From Sycon ciliatum (lineage: Eukaryota > Porifera > Calcarea > Leucosolenida > Sycettidae), in contig NC_088649.1 of assembly GCF_964019385.1 (NCBI RefSeq), positions 24,676,302-24,740,301 on the forward strand: DNA of 64,000 bases, in the 5' to 3' direction. Position 1 is the first letter of the stretch. Every line of letters begins with the position of its first letter. Below, piece after piece: positions 10,853 through 19,457 of the stretch. Made by a program: the position numbers and the translations under genes. The notes below the pieces were generated by a model. The model was not told the origin of the DNA. It saw only the letters and a program-made list of their open reading frames with translations, and searched no databases.

Positions 10853-10885
10853 TATTATCTCTTATTGGCCACCGGGAAGCCCTGG

Positions 10886-11672
10886 AATGTGTGATGTGGT
10901 ATAAACGGGTTACTTACTTGAAGCAATATAACTCCATACACTACCTGCATCTATTCTGTTCTCGGACTTTGAAAAATCCTTAGGGTACTTGATAGCGCAC
11001 AAGCGAAGGTTTTGTGGAAATGAGTGCTCAAGATATCTGTGCATATGCAGGACACAACATGAGCCAGAGCACGCCAAAATAGTATGACCACAGACCAAAA
11101 ATTCGATTTTCAGATTTTTGTTCAAAAATGATCTGACACACCTAATGTTCACTGTCTGAAAGTTTTGGATTGATCCGACATGTCTAAGTGTTGCTACAAT
11201 GGTATTATATGCAGCACTGTTGAAATGGTGAAATTCTATGTACAGCAATGGGATTGTCATTTTTGCACACAATTGATATGCCCACTTGGTTCATCCTTTC
11301 CGAGTCAGTTCCTCTGTCCAGGGTCTTATAGCATGAGCTGACAGGTACTCAGCCACATCCAAATTGTCTATAGGCAGCTGAGCTGGGTGTCCGAAATACC
11401 TCCTGTTTGGAGCACCACTGAAGAACCGCCAGCGAAAACACGGTCAACATCTGTAGATGGCCGAAGAAGTTGGCACTCCATGTCCTCTCCATCACACTCC
11501 ACCTGTACTTTCAGATATACAGTATAGTTTAAATTTTATTATTATTACACTGCTGCACACAGTGTTCCTCAACATACTAGACGTCGCACTCATATTCCCC
11601 TCACCAAAGCCCATCTGCACACGGTTTTCTCCGCTCGCCAGAGAGTAATGCTTTCGCTGCATACTGCTCATG
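10886..11672. other. Unassigned sequence
   Basis: No motif-bearing frame or long repeat that I can support. The right end may include decayed 3' sequence of the acidic gene on the minus strand. Confidence 0.3.
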
Positions 11673-12286
11673 CTAGCGATGTTCCGCATAAGGCCCATTA
11701 AGGGTACTCAAATTATCGACTTGAGCAAGTTGAGGTAGCAGCAGAGTCCAGTGATTGTTTTTGCACTTGCAACCAAAACTGGCATTGTCCCGGATATGTG
11801 CAGCGATGTCCATTCTGGCCAAATCATCGGCCGACTCACCTCCCAAGTCAGTGTCGATGCCAATCGCTTGCCAGGTTGTCATCAGAGTGGAATTCCTCGT
11901 CACTGCAGATCGTGGGACTACCAGCATCAATTCTTTTTACGCTCGATGAAAGTGTCGCCCTCAAATGACTCGTCGCTGTAGCCATCATCGTCTTCCTTCT
12001 GTTTCCGACTCGAATCCTCAAAATATTTTATCCTGCGCATGGAGTGCGGTGATGTCGTCTTCTTCCGCTCCGCAGTACATTACTACTACTAGGCTCTTCT
12101 GTCGATACATCGATGACGATCAGTTTTAGGCGACTCAGCGCAACATGGAATACAAACTCTAACAAATAAACTTACTTGCAACAAAGAATTGCATCCGGAA
12201 CAGATCCAGTCGACCGAGGAGAACAACAACAGCGACTCGCGTTGCGCTGCACTTCGAGCTTCGTATTTTTTTGCCGCGGAATTCAA
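11673..12286 (-). pseudogene. Decayed acidic protein with CxCK-NHW motif
   Basis: Three minus-strand frames look coding in succession: KQKEDDDGYSDESFEGDTF (about 11955-12010), SPTICSDEEFHSDDNLASD (about 11880-11940) and ESADDLARM...FGCKCKNNHWTLLLPQL (11740-11840). Acidic Ser/Asp stretches followed by C-x-C-K-x-NHW also occur in the transposon gene at 19.7-20.9 kb (CGCKSKNHW), so this may be a diverged relative broken by frameshifts. A good splice donor (TTGCAA/GTAAGT on the minus strand, near 12177) ends an upstream open segment, so an intron is possible. Not a recognised host gene. Confidence 0.35.
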
Positions 12287-12551
12287 ATCGCGATTATCTC
12301 GACTTTTTCAAAAAAAGCTGTGGTCATGTTTTAGCGCTCACATATAATTAGAAGTTGCAAGAAACTACTCAATAGCCATGAACAGTGTAACAGTATCCAC
12401 TACAACTGGCACAGTTGTCCTCCTATTATCGTTATCACCTTTGATATTATCGTCAAGGGAGAGTTTGCTCACGTATTGCCACTGGTCTTGTTGTGATGTT
12501 GCATATTGTGATTGGTATATTCTGATCCGTGTAAAGTCTGATTTAGTTTTG

Positions 12552-13132
12552 TACTTGATGTACCAGCCTGCTATGTCGGTTACCGCCAACCATGCATCGA
12601 ATAGACGCCAGGCGGGAACTGATAGCGGAGGGTGGTGAGAAGGAGAGCTCTGTGCCAGAGCTTTGCAGCATAGAGAGCGTGTGTGGGCAGGCGTGTATTT
12701 ACCGCCATATTGTCTGGTGTGTCTTTACCCCCATATTTGTCAACCATAAGTACAGCTGCAGTGGGTCTTCAACTTCATTCTCCTGAGTCAAGCTCCATAT
12801 GAAGACATCCAAGAAGAAGATAGCCTGATGGGTCCAGCGGAGACGAAACATACGTCGCGATCGAGCTATGTCGTTGCCGTGTAACCTTCTATGTGCCATG
12901 CGCTACTTGATGTACCAGCCTGCTATGTCGGATACCGCCAACCATGCATTGACTAGGCGCCATGCGCGAACTGATGGTGGTGGTGATGAGAAGGAGAGCT
13001 CTGTGCCAGAACATGTTTCAGCCTAGAGAGCATGTGTGGGCAGGCGTGTATTTACCGCCGTATTGCCAGCTGTGTCCTTACCACCATATTTATCAACCAT
13101 AAGTACAGCTGCAGTGGTGTCCTCAACTTCAT
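12552..13132. repeat. Tandem-like duplication, ~228-bp units 352 bp apart
   Basis: 12552-12778 and 12904-13132 are close direct copies (shared start TACTTGATGTACCAGCCTG, shared end CAACTTCAT) with several small indels. The interval between is not repeated. Noncoding. Confidence 0.85.
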
Positions 13133-13407
13133 AATTCAAAGATGACACATATAGAAAAGAACAGGACCAAGTAACATTATTTTGTCCACTAGCACCACCA
13201 GTTTTATAATAATGTAGAGAAACAAAACATAGAAAGGTGTCAAGGAGACACGTATTTCAGAGAGCACAGCTGAGTATACCAAAGTGTGTGTGTGCAACTC
13301 GATCTCTTCGATTTCGCTCCAAATTTACATAAAGGTTCCCTTTGGAGGTTTTAATCGACTGTGCAAGCCTATGAAAAAGTTTCTTAGGGGAATCTTGAAA
13401 CTTACAT

Positions 13408-13722
13408 ACCCGTATTATCTCTAATGTAAGCACGGTCCTTTATTTTTTCAATGCACCTCCGCCCCGTGCTATTAATGGAGACGTTCCTTTATTGGAGACT
13501 GTTCCATTATTATTTCAACCTCATTTCAGAGGCATGTTGCCATGCCAAATTCATGTATGACACACACATTTCAGGGTTTTTTTCGCCGGTACAGATAATG
13601 AATTTACACAATGTGCTTATAATGGAGACTGAGCACTTTATTTTTTGAATGCCGCCCCAAGGTTCTCTATTATTGGAGACTTGCTATTATTGGAGACTGT
13701 GCTTATATTAGAGATAATACGG
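13408..13722. mobile_element. TA-flanked MITE with TTATTGGAGACT motifs
   Basis: Inverted ends CCCGTATTATCTCTAATGTA and the reverse complement of CCGTATTATCTCTAATATAA, with TA outside each end (13406-13407, 13723-13724). Inside, TATTGGAGACT or close variants occur at least five times, three of them next to the right end. No coding. Probably Tc1/mariner-derived. Confidence 0.75.
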
Positions 13723-13886
13723 TACCCTCAAAAATGGATAACATGGAACATTCTGGTTCTTTCTATTAAATTAAATTCCCACATCATTCAATCATATACC
13801 TGTGCAACAAACGCAAACCACAAATTTCGATCTTAATCCTTGATCTTGCACAGATCAGTCCTATTGCAAATGTTTATTTGTACTGA

Positions 13887-14232
13887 TGTAGTATCCCTGC
13901 CCGATCAATACGGAAGCAGTACGGAACTAATACGGAGCTTGCCTGATGTATATTTAGTGTATCTCCGTATGTAAGCGTACGTCGTCTGCTGCATAAAAGC
14001 GGCTGCGCATTTCTGTTTTGATGAAGATTAGATTAGATTAGATTAGATTGGATAGCAATGAAAGCTAACTCGAAGAATAAGGATTCAGCCTCTAGGTGAG
14101 CACCGGAGAGAAAGTTATTTATTTTGCCGCTTCTTCTTTCACGAACGATTATATTTCAGGTGTGTACCTGAAAGTAGAATAAAAGTAATTATTGTTGATT
14201 TCACCGCGCCTACCACTCGGCTACCTATTACA
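13887..14232 (+). repeat. 5' LTR (346 bp)
   Basis: Contains CATAAAAG (TATA-like, near 13992), a (GATTA)n run and AATAAA near 14180, in the order promoter, transcript start, polyadenylation signal. Confidence 0.93.
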
Positions 14233-14324
14233 TTGGTGGCAGCGGTGTAGTTTTAAATAAAACAACGTGATTCGACCCCAGACCCCATGGCTCAACCCGC
14301 TGCAGCTCCGTGCGACGAATCAAG

Positions 14325-14699
14325 ATGAGAATCATGTTTCTTGCTTTCCTGGGCCTGGCCATGCTTATTAGCCTGCAGCACAGTCATGGTGCTAACGTGG
14401 ATCACCATTCTTTCCGCACGGCATCCATTGGAGACTCCGATGGCGATTCCAAGCGACCCGCTACCTACACGTATACTACCGGTGGTGATGGCGAAGCTGA
14501 TGAGGAGGACGACATGCAGGCTGCTGACCAAGACAAGGAGGGTATTCCCCAAGACCAGCAGCGTTTGATTTTCGCCGGCACGCCGTTGGCAGACGGCCGA
14601 ACCCTGAGTGACTACAACGTTGAGCAGGAGTCCACTATTCACTTGGTACTTCGTCTCCGTGGTGGGATGCAGATTTTCGTCAACACTCTTCCTGGCTAG
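14325..14699 (+). CDS. Signal peptide-polyubiquitin chimera
   Basis: The ATG at 14325 opens 124 codons. Residues 1-23 ([17 protein letters not shown]...) form a clear signal peptide; an acidic, low-complexity linker follows ([14 protein letters not shown]). Then comes ubiquitin from about residue 28 to its Gly-Gly end ([33 protein letters not shown]), and the next repeat starts [10 protein letters not shown] before TAG at 14697. The TAG falls where ubiquitin has Lys11. Translation past it continues in frame as TITLYVTQSDAIDNVKTMIQ, then an unrelated tail to TAA near 14881. So the source was a polyubiquitin gene. The Ile44-face residues RLIFAG are present; Lys48 is replaced (FAGTPL for FAGKQL). 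Whether it is translated is unknown. Confidence 0.85.
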   Translation: MRIMFLAFLGLAMLISLQHSHGANVDHHSFRTASIGDSDGDSKRPATYTYTTGGDGEADEEDDMQAADQDKEGIPQDQQRLIFAGTPLADGRTLSDYNVEQESTIHLVLRLRGGMQIFVNTLPG

Positions 14700-14991
14700 A
14701 CCATCACTCTTTACGTCACGCAAAGCGATGCTATCGACAATGTGAAGACCATGATTCAAGACGAGGAGGGAGGTTATTTGTCTGACGCCGAGCTAGCCGC
14801 TCTGAGTGACCGGCTCAACCAAGATGAAGATAAAACCTGGCTCGCCCTCCGCCATAGCTCCAGCCGCCGCCGGGGTTACTAACGCTGATTCCAGGTATGG
14901 CATTTTCTTTCCTGTCTTCCTTCAGTCTCTCTGTTCTCTTCAGTCTTCCTTTATGCGAGTGTGTGAATCCAGTTTAGTTTGGTAGGCGTCT

Positions 14992-15008
14992 GATCATGGT
15001 GAGCCACG
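14992..15008 (+). other. 17-nt motif shared by two unrelated LTR elements
   Basis: GATCATGGTGAGCCACG here is identical to 5303-5319 in the other short LTR element. In both it lies downstream of a CAG/GT splice-donor-like site (14894-14898; 5187-5191) and contains an ATG opening MVSH. It may be a remnant of a shared leader or gag start. Confidence 0.6.
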
Positions 15009-15364
15009 GTTTACCCAGCTAACGTGGGACAATGTGTGTGACAACGCCCCTTATAGTTATAATGTATTCAGTTCGGTTTTTGAACTGCGATGTTCCTGGC
15101 GGGTTGTGCCAGCGTTGTGCAGCAAGAGTGCTGTAGTTTTTCAGGTCCTATTTGGAGGACAGTTCTTTCCCCTTTTGACCCCGTGAGATCGTGTGAACCT
15201 GGTGTGCTTCTACTTTATGATTTGTTATCAGTTCATTTCTTCTGTCTACTCTAAACGTTATCATTTCCGATATAATTTGCCATCTTCCGGGTGACGCTGT
15301 TGTTCATAACTCTTCACTAATTTTTGAGAATCACGAGGGCGTGATTATCTGTAGGAAGGGAGGG

Positions 15365-15715
15365 TGTAGTATCCCTGCCCGATCAATACGGAAGCAGTAC
15401 GGAACTAATACGGAGCTTGCCTGATGTATATTTAGTGTATCTCCGTATGTAAGCGTACGTCGTCTGCTGCATAAAAGCGGCTGCGCATTTCTGTTTTGAT
15501 GAAGATTAGATTAGATTAGATTAGATTAGATTGGATAGCAATGAAAGCTAACTCGAAGAATAAGGATTCAGCCTCTAGGTGAGCACCGGAGAGAAAGTTA
15601 TTTATTTTGCCGCTTCTTCTTTCACGAACGATTATATTTCAGGTGTGTACCTGAAAGTAGAATAAAAGTAATTATTGTTGATTTCACCGCGCCTACCACT
15701 CGGCTACCTATTACA
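15365..15715 (+). repeat. 3' LTR (351 bp)
   Basis: Same as 13887-14232 plus one additional GATTA unit. Confidence 0.93.
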
Positions 15716-16426
15716 CTGAGGTACTCCCAATTTTGCGTTCCTGTAACCTAAGGGAAGCTAAAACGGAAAACCCAATGTCTTTCATGTTTCTCTGCAAAAC
15801 CAAGCTTTTTACCAGAACATTTGGCTCTCGAGATAACGGCAGGGTGAAATACGGTCCACATAGAAGAAAAACATCCAACTTCTATGATAAAAAGGAGATC
15901 CAAATTACGGCTATTTCCCCATCTACTCCCATACAAAGTCTCTCGAACGTCATAAATCCGACCTAGTCTGCGCAAGGTGATGATGTCATCATGATGTCAC
16001 CAAATATAGTGAAAACGTCAAGCTGATAAAACATGAGAGCCGCTGCTCCGATCAATTATTTTTTGGAAGAGACATCTTTTTGTGTACGTTTGTGTTCTCA
16101 CAATCCCTACATCCCTCCATACCTGTGCCTATAAGGAAGAAAACTTTCTTCTGCCAGGGGGGGGGGGGGGGGGCTACACACAATGATGTGGAGTGCTATT
16201 ACACACCAAAAGGCTAAAACTGAGGTTTACAGGTTACGAGATTGCTCTCAACTCTATCAACTCTAGGGTCTTGGGGTAAGCAATCATCAGGCGACCTATG
16301 ATATGTTCAGTGGGGCTTGGCCAACATAAAGCATAATTTGGTGATAGCGCAAACAATATTGCCATGTTGGCCGTGTGGATGGTGACATGGCTGAAGGAGC
16401 TGTTAGCGCAGAAAGTATAGATTTGT
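15716..16426. other. Unassigned sequence with a G17 tract
   Basis: No gene seen. G homopolymer at 16157-16173. Otherwise unique-looking in this window. Confidence 0.4.
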
Positions 16427-17100
16427 TAACTAGAAGAAGAAAACACATTGAAACGAGTTATCAAGTAACTATCCACCGAATGTAACAATATCTTTTAAAG
16501 TGGTCAGTACTTGCGATAACAGGGCACAAAACTGACAGCGGCTACTGAGACATTCAGCGACCTAAGACCTAGCCCTAACACATCTCCAGTGCGCATACCA
16601 ACAGCCTTCCAACTTGGAAAGTTCAAGGTTGGGTAGAACCAAAGAGGGGAAGGTGAGCGCAGCGGAAATGAGCACTAGCTAAGTCCCACGGCAACAAAGA
16701 ATGCCGACTGTTACAGCACAATGACGGGACCAATTAATAACATGATAATGCGGTCTAACTAAAATTCGAGGCAGCAAAGCAACACACCACCCAACTTGGG
16801 TGGGTCAGCAATATCGGAGATAAAAACATAACTCGTTTTCATGTGTTTTCTTCTTCTAGTTTACATTTCATTCCGGCTCATTATCCGAGTTCAATTTTGC
16901 ACACCTGGTGAGCCGCCACTAACAATACGCGAAACGTACGTCGTGTGAAACTACTTTTTATTAAAATCAACTCGTCCACAATAGTGTCATGCATGAGAAG
17001 CAACATTATGTATCGGCATCCGGTGTTGCACAATTCAGTTTTCGCACAGCTTTCCCCTTCAATTCTCTACGATATTGCCATTGGTGAGGGCTATAGGCTC
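16427..17100. mobile_element. Diverged copy of the 592-bp satellite family
   Basis: 16545-16815 matches the array unit on the plus strand (CAGCCTTCCAACTTGGAA, CCAACTTGGGTGGGTC). 16870-17095 matches the unit in the opposite orientation (CGAAACGTACGTCGTGTGAA). The plus-oriented part is enclosed by ~36-bp inverted repeats (16428-16463 and 16828-16863; core AACTAGAAGAAGAAAACACA). At 16880-16905 the reversed part contains the same end-to-centre unit junction as the modern array (TATCCGAG...TTTTGCACACC), so the tandem arrangement is older than the 57-64 kb array. Confidence 0.75.
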
Positions 17101-17760
17101 ACGCGAGTATGCTCGCTTCAGATCAAATCACAGTATGTTTGTTTTGCAAGTGCGCACAAGTGTGTATGTGCATGAACATGATTGTGTGTATGTGTACATA
17201 GTGTGAATATGCTGTATTGGCGTGGTTGCACACCTGTGATTATGTCATGGTTGCACTGGCGTACTTGAGTAGGAATTTGTTGACGTGTCATTTACATACA
17301 AGCTCACTCATACAATTCAGTAGTGTGGTATTGTCTGCAGTGATCATCTGGAGATTTTCTTCTAGGCAGAGGTTGCATCATCTTGCTCATGTGCCCATGA
17401 ATTTCCAAATTAGATTTATAAGAAATGTATGAACTTATATGTGTGAAAATTAATACTTTGTGGGTTTGAGCCGAAAGACGCTATGCGTCCTCCTAAAGGA
17501 ATTTGCAACACACTGCAAAGTCTTGATCTGCTTATGATAAAACACCTTCACAAACAAAGTAAATGACGCTCATACTCCTCATCATCGACAGTAGTATCCT
17601 TTGCTACTTATCTTGCATACTCCACAGCCACAATAGTGGGGCAACTTCCGATGGCTATCCTAAACAGCAACTGCAGCCTACGCACTATCCCAGGTGTGCA
17701 GAGATCCTTTGAGGAAGAGCAAATGGCTGAATCAGGAAATAAAGCGAAGTAGTACCTTAG
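17101..17760. other. Unassigned sequence
   Basis: No coding motif or long repeat. A short run of TGTGTATGTG dinucleotides near 17160-17200. Confidence 0.35.
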
Positions 17761-17764
17761 CTGT

Positions 17765-17813
17765 ATTTCTCGCCGGCCGAGCGCAGCGAGATAGGCGAGA
17801 AATGATTTCTCGC
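17765..17813. repeat. Small GC-rich hairpin
   Basis: ATTTCTCGCC (17765) pairs with GGCGAGAAAT (17794-17803), followed by another TTTCTCGC; the loop contains CCGAGCGCAGCGAG, itself partly self-complementary. Not assignable to a terminator or known RNA. Confidence 0.5.
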
Positions 17814-17894
17814 GAAACATTTTCAGTTGCAAATATGGCAGCTGGTGTGTTCCTTATTGTCGCTTCTTTTCCTGACTTCTTTAGTCAGATTGTG

Positions 17895-18001
17895 ATTGGG
17901 AGAACTTCAAATTCAAAGGAACAGTAGGGAAGTGAACTGCCTGAAAAGAGGCAGGCAAATCACTTCCCCTACTGTTCCTTTGAATTTGAAGTTCTCCCAA
18001 T
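17895..18001. repeat. Inverted repeat of a SINE tail
   Basis: 41-42-bp arms (17895-17935, 17960-18001) differ by about one base around a 24-bp loop. The same sequence forms the tail of the SINE at 18265-18315, so this is a tail-to-tail SINE remnant. Confidence 0.8.
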
Positions 18002-18167
18002 CCTTTCATAAATGTATCACTCTCTTTCACTTCTGGTAGTTTCCAGAAACTGCCCGTGGTTGGTCCCCTGGGGGAGGGAAAAAGACCCAAGTGCCATCAG
18101 TATGTGTGGCACGTGTTGTGAGCTGCCTTTGGAGTGAAAAACTTGTCAGCGCCTTCTAGGTTCAGCC

Positions 18168-18340
18168 CGGTCCCATAGCTCAGTAGTTAGAGCATTGCTC
18201 ATGACAAGCAGGGTCCCAGGTTCGAGTCCTGGTGGGTCTGGCGTTTTTTTCTCTTTTTGGGCAGTTCACTTCCCCTACTGTTCCTTTGAATTTGAAGTTC
18301 TCCCAATCCTTTCATAAAATAATAATAATAATAATCCTGG
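18168..18340 (+). mobile_element. tRNA-derived SINE
   Basis: RNA polymerase III A box TAGCTCAGTAG (18176-18186) and perfect B box GGTTCGAGTCC (18219-18229), 32 bases apart as in tRNA genes. A T-rich linker, a unique tail ending CCCAATCCTTTCATAA and a (TAA)n 3' run follow. The anticodon arm does not fold canonically, so it is a SINE and not a working tRNA. A second SINE's tail (18345-18410) follows at once. Confidence 0.82.
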
Positions 18341-18344
18341 TGGT

Positions 18345-18466
18345 GACAGTCAATTTTTTCTTCAGACTTTTCCCGTTTGTCTCTTTCCCTCAAACCAGTT
18401 AATAATACTAATAATAATAATACGAAGTAGTGGTTGCGACTTCGTAAAATAATAATAATAATAATT
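18345..18466 (+). repeat. Partial SINE tail with (TAA)n runs
   Basis: CCTGGTGGTGACAGTCAA through TCTCTTTCCCTCAA matches the tails of the SINEs at 37.6 and 57.1 kb without their promoter boxes. TAA runs bracket it. Its end (CCCTCAAACCAGTTAATA) recurs in reverse at 63793-63816. Confidence 0.65.
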
Positions 18467-19416
18467 TAATAACGGAGGTACGTGTTGGTTCGTAAGTATC
18501 CACGCAAACACACATCCAGTCAAAATAAGGCACTTGTCAAAGTATCCGAACGTTTTCGGTCCCTTCTCATCAAGGATTTTACAGGGAATGGCTCAAGTTG
18601 GAAAGACTAAACTTATATAGCGTAAAGATATGAGATAACAACACTCGTGACAAGGTGGAAAATTATCAATTTCAGCACGACACAAAACTCGAAGGAAATA
18701 ATAATAGTGACAAGAACATAGTGAGCAAATTAAGTTACATTGTTAACACCTCGACGAGGAGTAACACCAAACAATTGTAGCGACAACACATTTTCTTTCT
18801 GTACGCAAAGTTCAGGATCTAATTTACGGATATACAAAGCTTCTAACACAGCCAGATGCAACGCACATCTACCATGTGACAATATTGAGAACACATTATC
18901 ACTGTACAACTCACGACAATCGGTACCTGGCTGACAGATGTTGCTTGATTGACGAAGTGCGATTCTTAGCTCCGTTGGGTGTTGTCTCCTCCAATGTCCC
19001 GTCATCTCGCCTCTTCGCGGCATCACCACTATCCGTCTCTTTGCTTTTCCGCGGCCTTGCACGTTTTCTGACACTGGCCGTTGTGTGCGCGATGCCCAGT
19101 GTCCTTTCAGCTAAGTCTCCTCCATTGCGGATTTCTATTGAGCTTCTTACTCCAACTTGTCCGGTGTTCGATATTGAGGTTCGTTTTCACGGTCTACCGC
19201 GGTTTCGAATATTGACTGTTGTTGTCACTTCCGTTGTCGTTGTACGTGCGTCCTCACCAGTCCGTATTTTTACTTGGCTTCGCGTAACCCTTCCCGACGG
19301 AGACAGATCCTTTGTCAATTTCGGTGGTTTACGTGTCGATCTTTCACCATCTTTCACGCTGTTCTCAGCTGGACCGTGGATACTTACGACCCAACACGTA
19401 CCTTCGTTATTAAAGT
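18467..19416 (-). mobile_element. Penelope-like element remnant with inverted ends
   Basis: A ~39-bp sequence (TTAATAACGGAGGTACGTGT...GTAAGTATCCACG) at 18467-18505 recurs inverted at 19378-19416. Between them lies a minus-strand coding remnant whose C-terminus resembles the GIY-YIG endonuclease tail of Penelope-like elements. Inverted terminal segments and flanking (TAA)n are in keeping with such elements, but no RT remains. Confidence 0.45.
18728..19400 (-). pseudogene. Penelope-like C-terminal endonuclease remnant
   Basis: The minus frame first reads a Lys/Arg/Thr-rich stretch (STRKPPKLTKDLSPSGRVTR near 19330), one stop, and VRKRARPRKSKETDSGDAAK. After a frame change comes ELYSDNVFSILSHGRCALHL, AVLEALYIRKLDPELCVQKE. 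The 'L..LEALYIRK..P.LC.Q' ending is characteristic of the region after the GIY-YIG fold in Penelope-like elements. A related fragment is at 29273-29354. Lesions: a stop and a frameshift. Confidence 0.5.
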
Positions 19417-19457
19417 ATTATCCGCCTCCGACCTCTTGTAAAAAAAAAGATATAAAT

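Larger units (their letters stand above)
9727..10885 (+). pseudogene. CR1-like LINE 3' part, two MITE insertions
   Basis: Blocks at 9727-9776, 10020-10471 and 10853-10885 together encode the thumb and C-terminal tail (SLDSLERLQQKAARICLH near 10065; TWHLPTPRTDRCLHSPLYKA near 10310) and the 3' UTR ending ATCTCTTATTGGCC, the sequence found at the 3' end of the copy at 54.16 kb. The MITEs at 9777-10019 and 10472-10852 interrupt it. Frameshifted. Confidence 0.88.
13887..15715 (+). mobile_element. Short LTR retrotransposon carrying a ubiquitin-derived ORF
   Basis: LTRs 13887-14232 and 15365-15715 start TGTAGTATCC and end CTATTACA. By eye they are identical except that the 3' copy has one extra GATTA unit, implying a very recent insertion. 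CTGA flanks both sides (13883-13886, 15716-15719). One base after the 5' LTR lies TGGTGGCAGCGG (primer-binding site). GGAAGGGAGGG precedes the 3' LTR (polypurine tract). The 1,132-bp interior has no Gag, protease, RT or integrase; its only sizeable ORF is a signal-peptide/ubiquitin chimera. The element must be moved by proteins supplied in trans. Confidence 0.93.

Noticed and set aside
18168..18240. Functional tRNA gene
   Set aside because: A and B boxes are good, but the anticodon arm does not fold properly and a SINE tail with TAA repeats follows. The same reasoning applies at 37.56 and 57.10 kb.
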